This document shows, piece after piece, positions 5,409-6,257 of a stretch of DNA of 6,257 bases. Source of the DNA: Thiotrichaceae bacterium (GTDB lineage: Bacteria; Pseudomonadota; Gammaproteobacteria; Thiotrichales; Thiotrichaceae); contig JALVDG010000461.1 of the NCBI GenBank assembly GCA_027009095.1, forward strand, positions 1-6,257, written 5' to 3'. A program made the translations under genes and the position numbers. The notes beneath the pieces are model-generated. The model made no database searches. It was not told where the DNA came from and saw nothing but the letters and a program-made list of their open reading frames with translations. The first letter of the stretch is position 1, and every line of letters starts with the position of its first letter.

Positions 5409-6257
5409 GTGCTAAAAATTGTACTTCGCCCCTTATTTTTCTTTATTTTTGTCCTTTGTCTAAGCATTGTTGCCCTGAGCAGTCATGCAAAAAACAAGCA
5501 CAAAAAATCTAAGCCCGTCGCTTCAGCACCAGCCCCATTAAAAGTTGGCATCAAACCTAGTGAGCCTTGGGTGATGTATGATAAAGCCCGCCCCGAAAGT
5601 GAACGTCAACCAATTGGTTTTAGTATTGATTTATGGAATGAAATTGCTAAAGAGATGGGTAGAAAAACCCAGTGGGTGTATCACAACACAACCTCCGATG
5701 TGATTGATAGCGCGCAAAAGAAAAGCATAGACTTAGGTATAGCTGCCATTACCATCTCTTCGGAGCGAGAAAAACGGGTCGATTTTTCTAACTCCATGTA
5801 TGAGACGGGGTTGCAAATTATGGTATCCGCTGAGAATAGCACCTCCAACCCATTAGGTATTTTACTGGTTGAGCTAAAAAAATTACTTACATGGACAGTA
5901 TTAGCGTGGCTTGGGGTGATGTTATTGCTTAGCAGTCATTTACGGTTACTTGTTGATCGTGTTAGTGGTGATAATTTTTTCCCCAAAGGCTATTTTAAAG
6001 GTATTTACGAAACACTCTGGTGGGGAATTACCATGTTAGTGACATGGGAGACCCCGCAAAGCAAAGGTTTAGCTCGTGCGATTGATCTTTCATGGCATCT
6101 CATTGGTTTAATTGCGATGAGTATAATGACCGCCGTTGTCACTGCGGCACTCACCTCTCAAGCCATCTCGGGAAATATCCAATCAGAAAAAGACCTTCCT
6201 GGAAAGCAGATTGCTGCTGTTGCCACCGATGCGCCACGTAAATATCTAGAAAAAATA
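5409..6257 (+). CDS. Ionotropic-glutamate-receptor-like (GluR0-type) transporter/channel, 5' part
   Basis: The first 283 codons are open from a GTG start and run off the window. Residues 1-27 look like a signal peptide (hydrophobic core 8-24, cleavage after SSHA). A periplasmic solute-binding lobe follows: PLKVGIKPSEPW (43-54), GFSIDLWNEIAKEMG (70-84), and ITISSEREKRVDFS (114-127). In amino-acid-binding relatives the SERE arginine contacts the ligand carboxylate. A transmembrane helix lies at ~159-177. The pore-loop-like ETLWWGITMLVT (201-212) comes next, then a second transmembrane helix (~226-248) with SIMTAVVTAALTS (238-250), resembling the iGluR SYTANLAAF region. Lobe 2 begins at SEKDLPGKQIAAV (259-271). 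This insertion of a channel core into a binding protein is the GluR0 architecture. The normal TVGYG-like filter is missing (TWETPQSK, 212-219), so ion selectivity or even conduction is uncertain. Ligand and phenotype are unknown. Confidence 0.85.
   Translation, partial: MLKIVLRPLFFFIFVLCLSIVALSSHAKNKHKKSKPVASAPAPLKVGIKPSEPWVMYDKARPESERQPIGFSIDLWNEIAKEMGRKTQWVYHNTTSDVIDSAQKKSIDLGIAAITISSEREKRVDFSNSMYETGLQIMVSAENSTSNPLGILLVELKKLLTWTVLAWLGVMLLLSSHLRLLVDRVSGDNFFPKGYFKGIYETLWWGITMLVTWETPQSKGLARAIDLSWHLIGLIAMSIMTAVVTAALTSQAISGNIQSEKDLPGKQIAAVATDAPRKYLEKI

Overview
The window looks like a chromosomal segment of a moderately AT-rich gammaproteobacterium. The four complete proteins (RF3, ornithine carbamoyltransferase, acetylornithine aminotransferase, iron superoxide dismutase) all read like gammaproteobacterial housekeeping versions. 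RF3 and SodB are close to the E. coli proteins in length and motifs. The genus cannot be fixed from sequence alone. A sulfur-oxidising or methylotrophic lineage is only a guess, based on the style of the intergenic repeats.

Layout. Positions 1-202 hold a ~200-bp structured repeat (copy 1) that ends 2 bp beyond the prfC stop codon. Positions 203-3965 hold a minus-strand cluster transcribed in the order argD, argF, prfC. The argF-prfC gap is 9 bp and the prfC Shine-Dalgarno overlaps the argF stop codon, so these two are probably translationally coupled. The argD-argF gap is 67 bp with a small hairpin. Positions 3966-4559 form a 594-bp gene-free region. It contains a strong candidate argD promoter, a terminator-like hairpin directly downstream of that promoter, a series of nested inverted repeats, a second copy (~94% identical) of the 200-bp repeat, and the sodB terminator. 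Positions 4560-5144 hold sodB on the minus strand. Positions 5145-5408 are a divergent promoter region. From 5409 to the window end runs the 5' part of a plus-strand gene for a ligand-gated-channel-like membrane protein. It has a periplasmic solute-binding lobe, a transmembrane segment, a pore loop, another transmembrane segment, and then the start of the second binding lobe.

How the parts work together. ArgD and ArgF carry out two steps of arginine biosynthesis, making N-acetylornithine and then citrulline. RF3 recycles RF1/RF2 after translation termination and is an unexpected operon partner. SodB detoxifies cytoplasmic superoxide and is an independent unit with its own terminator. The channel-like gene is divergent from sodB and its partner genes are not visible.

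Most noteworthy observations: (1) a repeated element whose two copies differ by changes that preserve pairing in a 22-bp stem; (2) a GluR0-type channel homologue lacking the TVGYG-like potassium filter; (3) a promoter followed within a few bases by a terminator-like hairpin in the argD leader.
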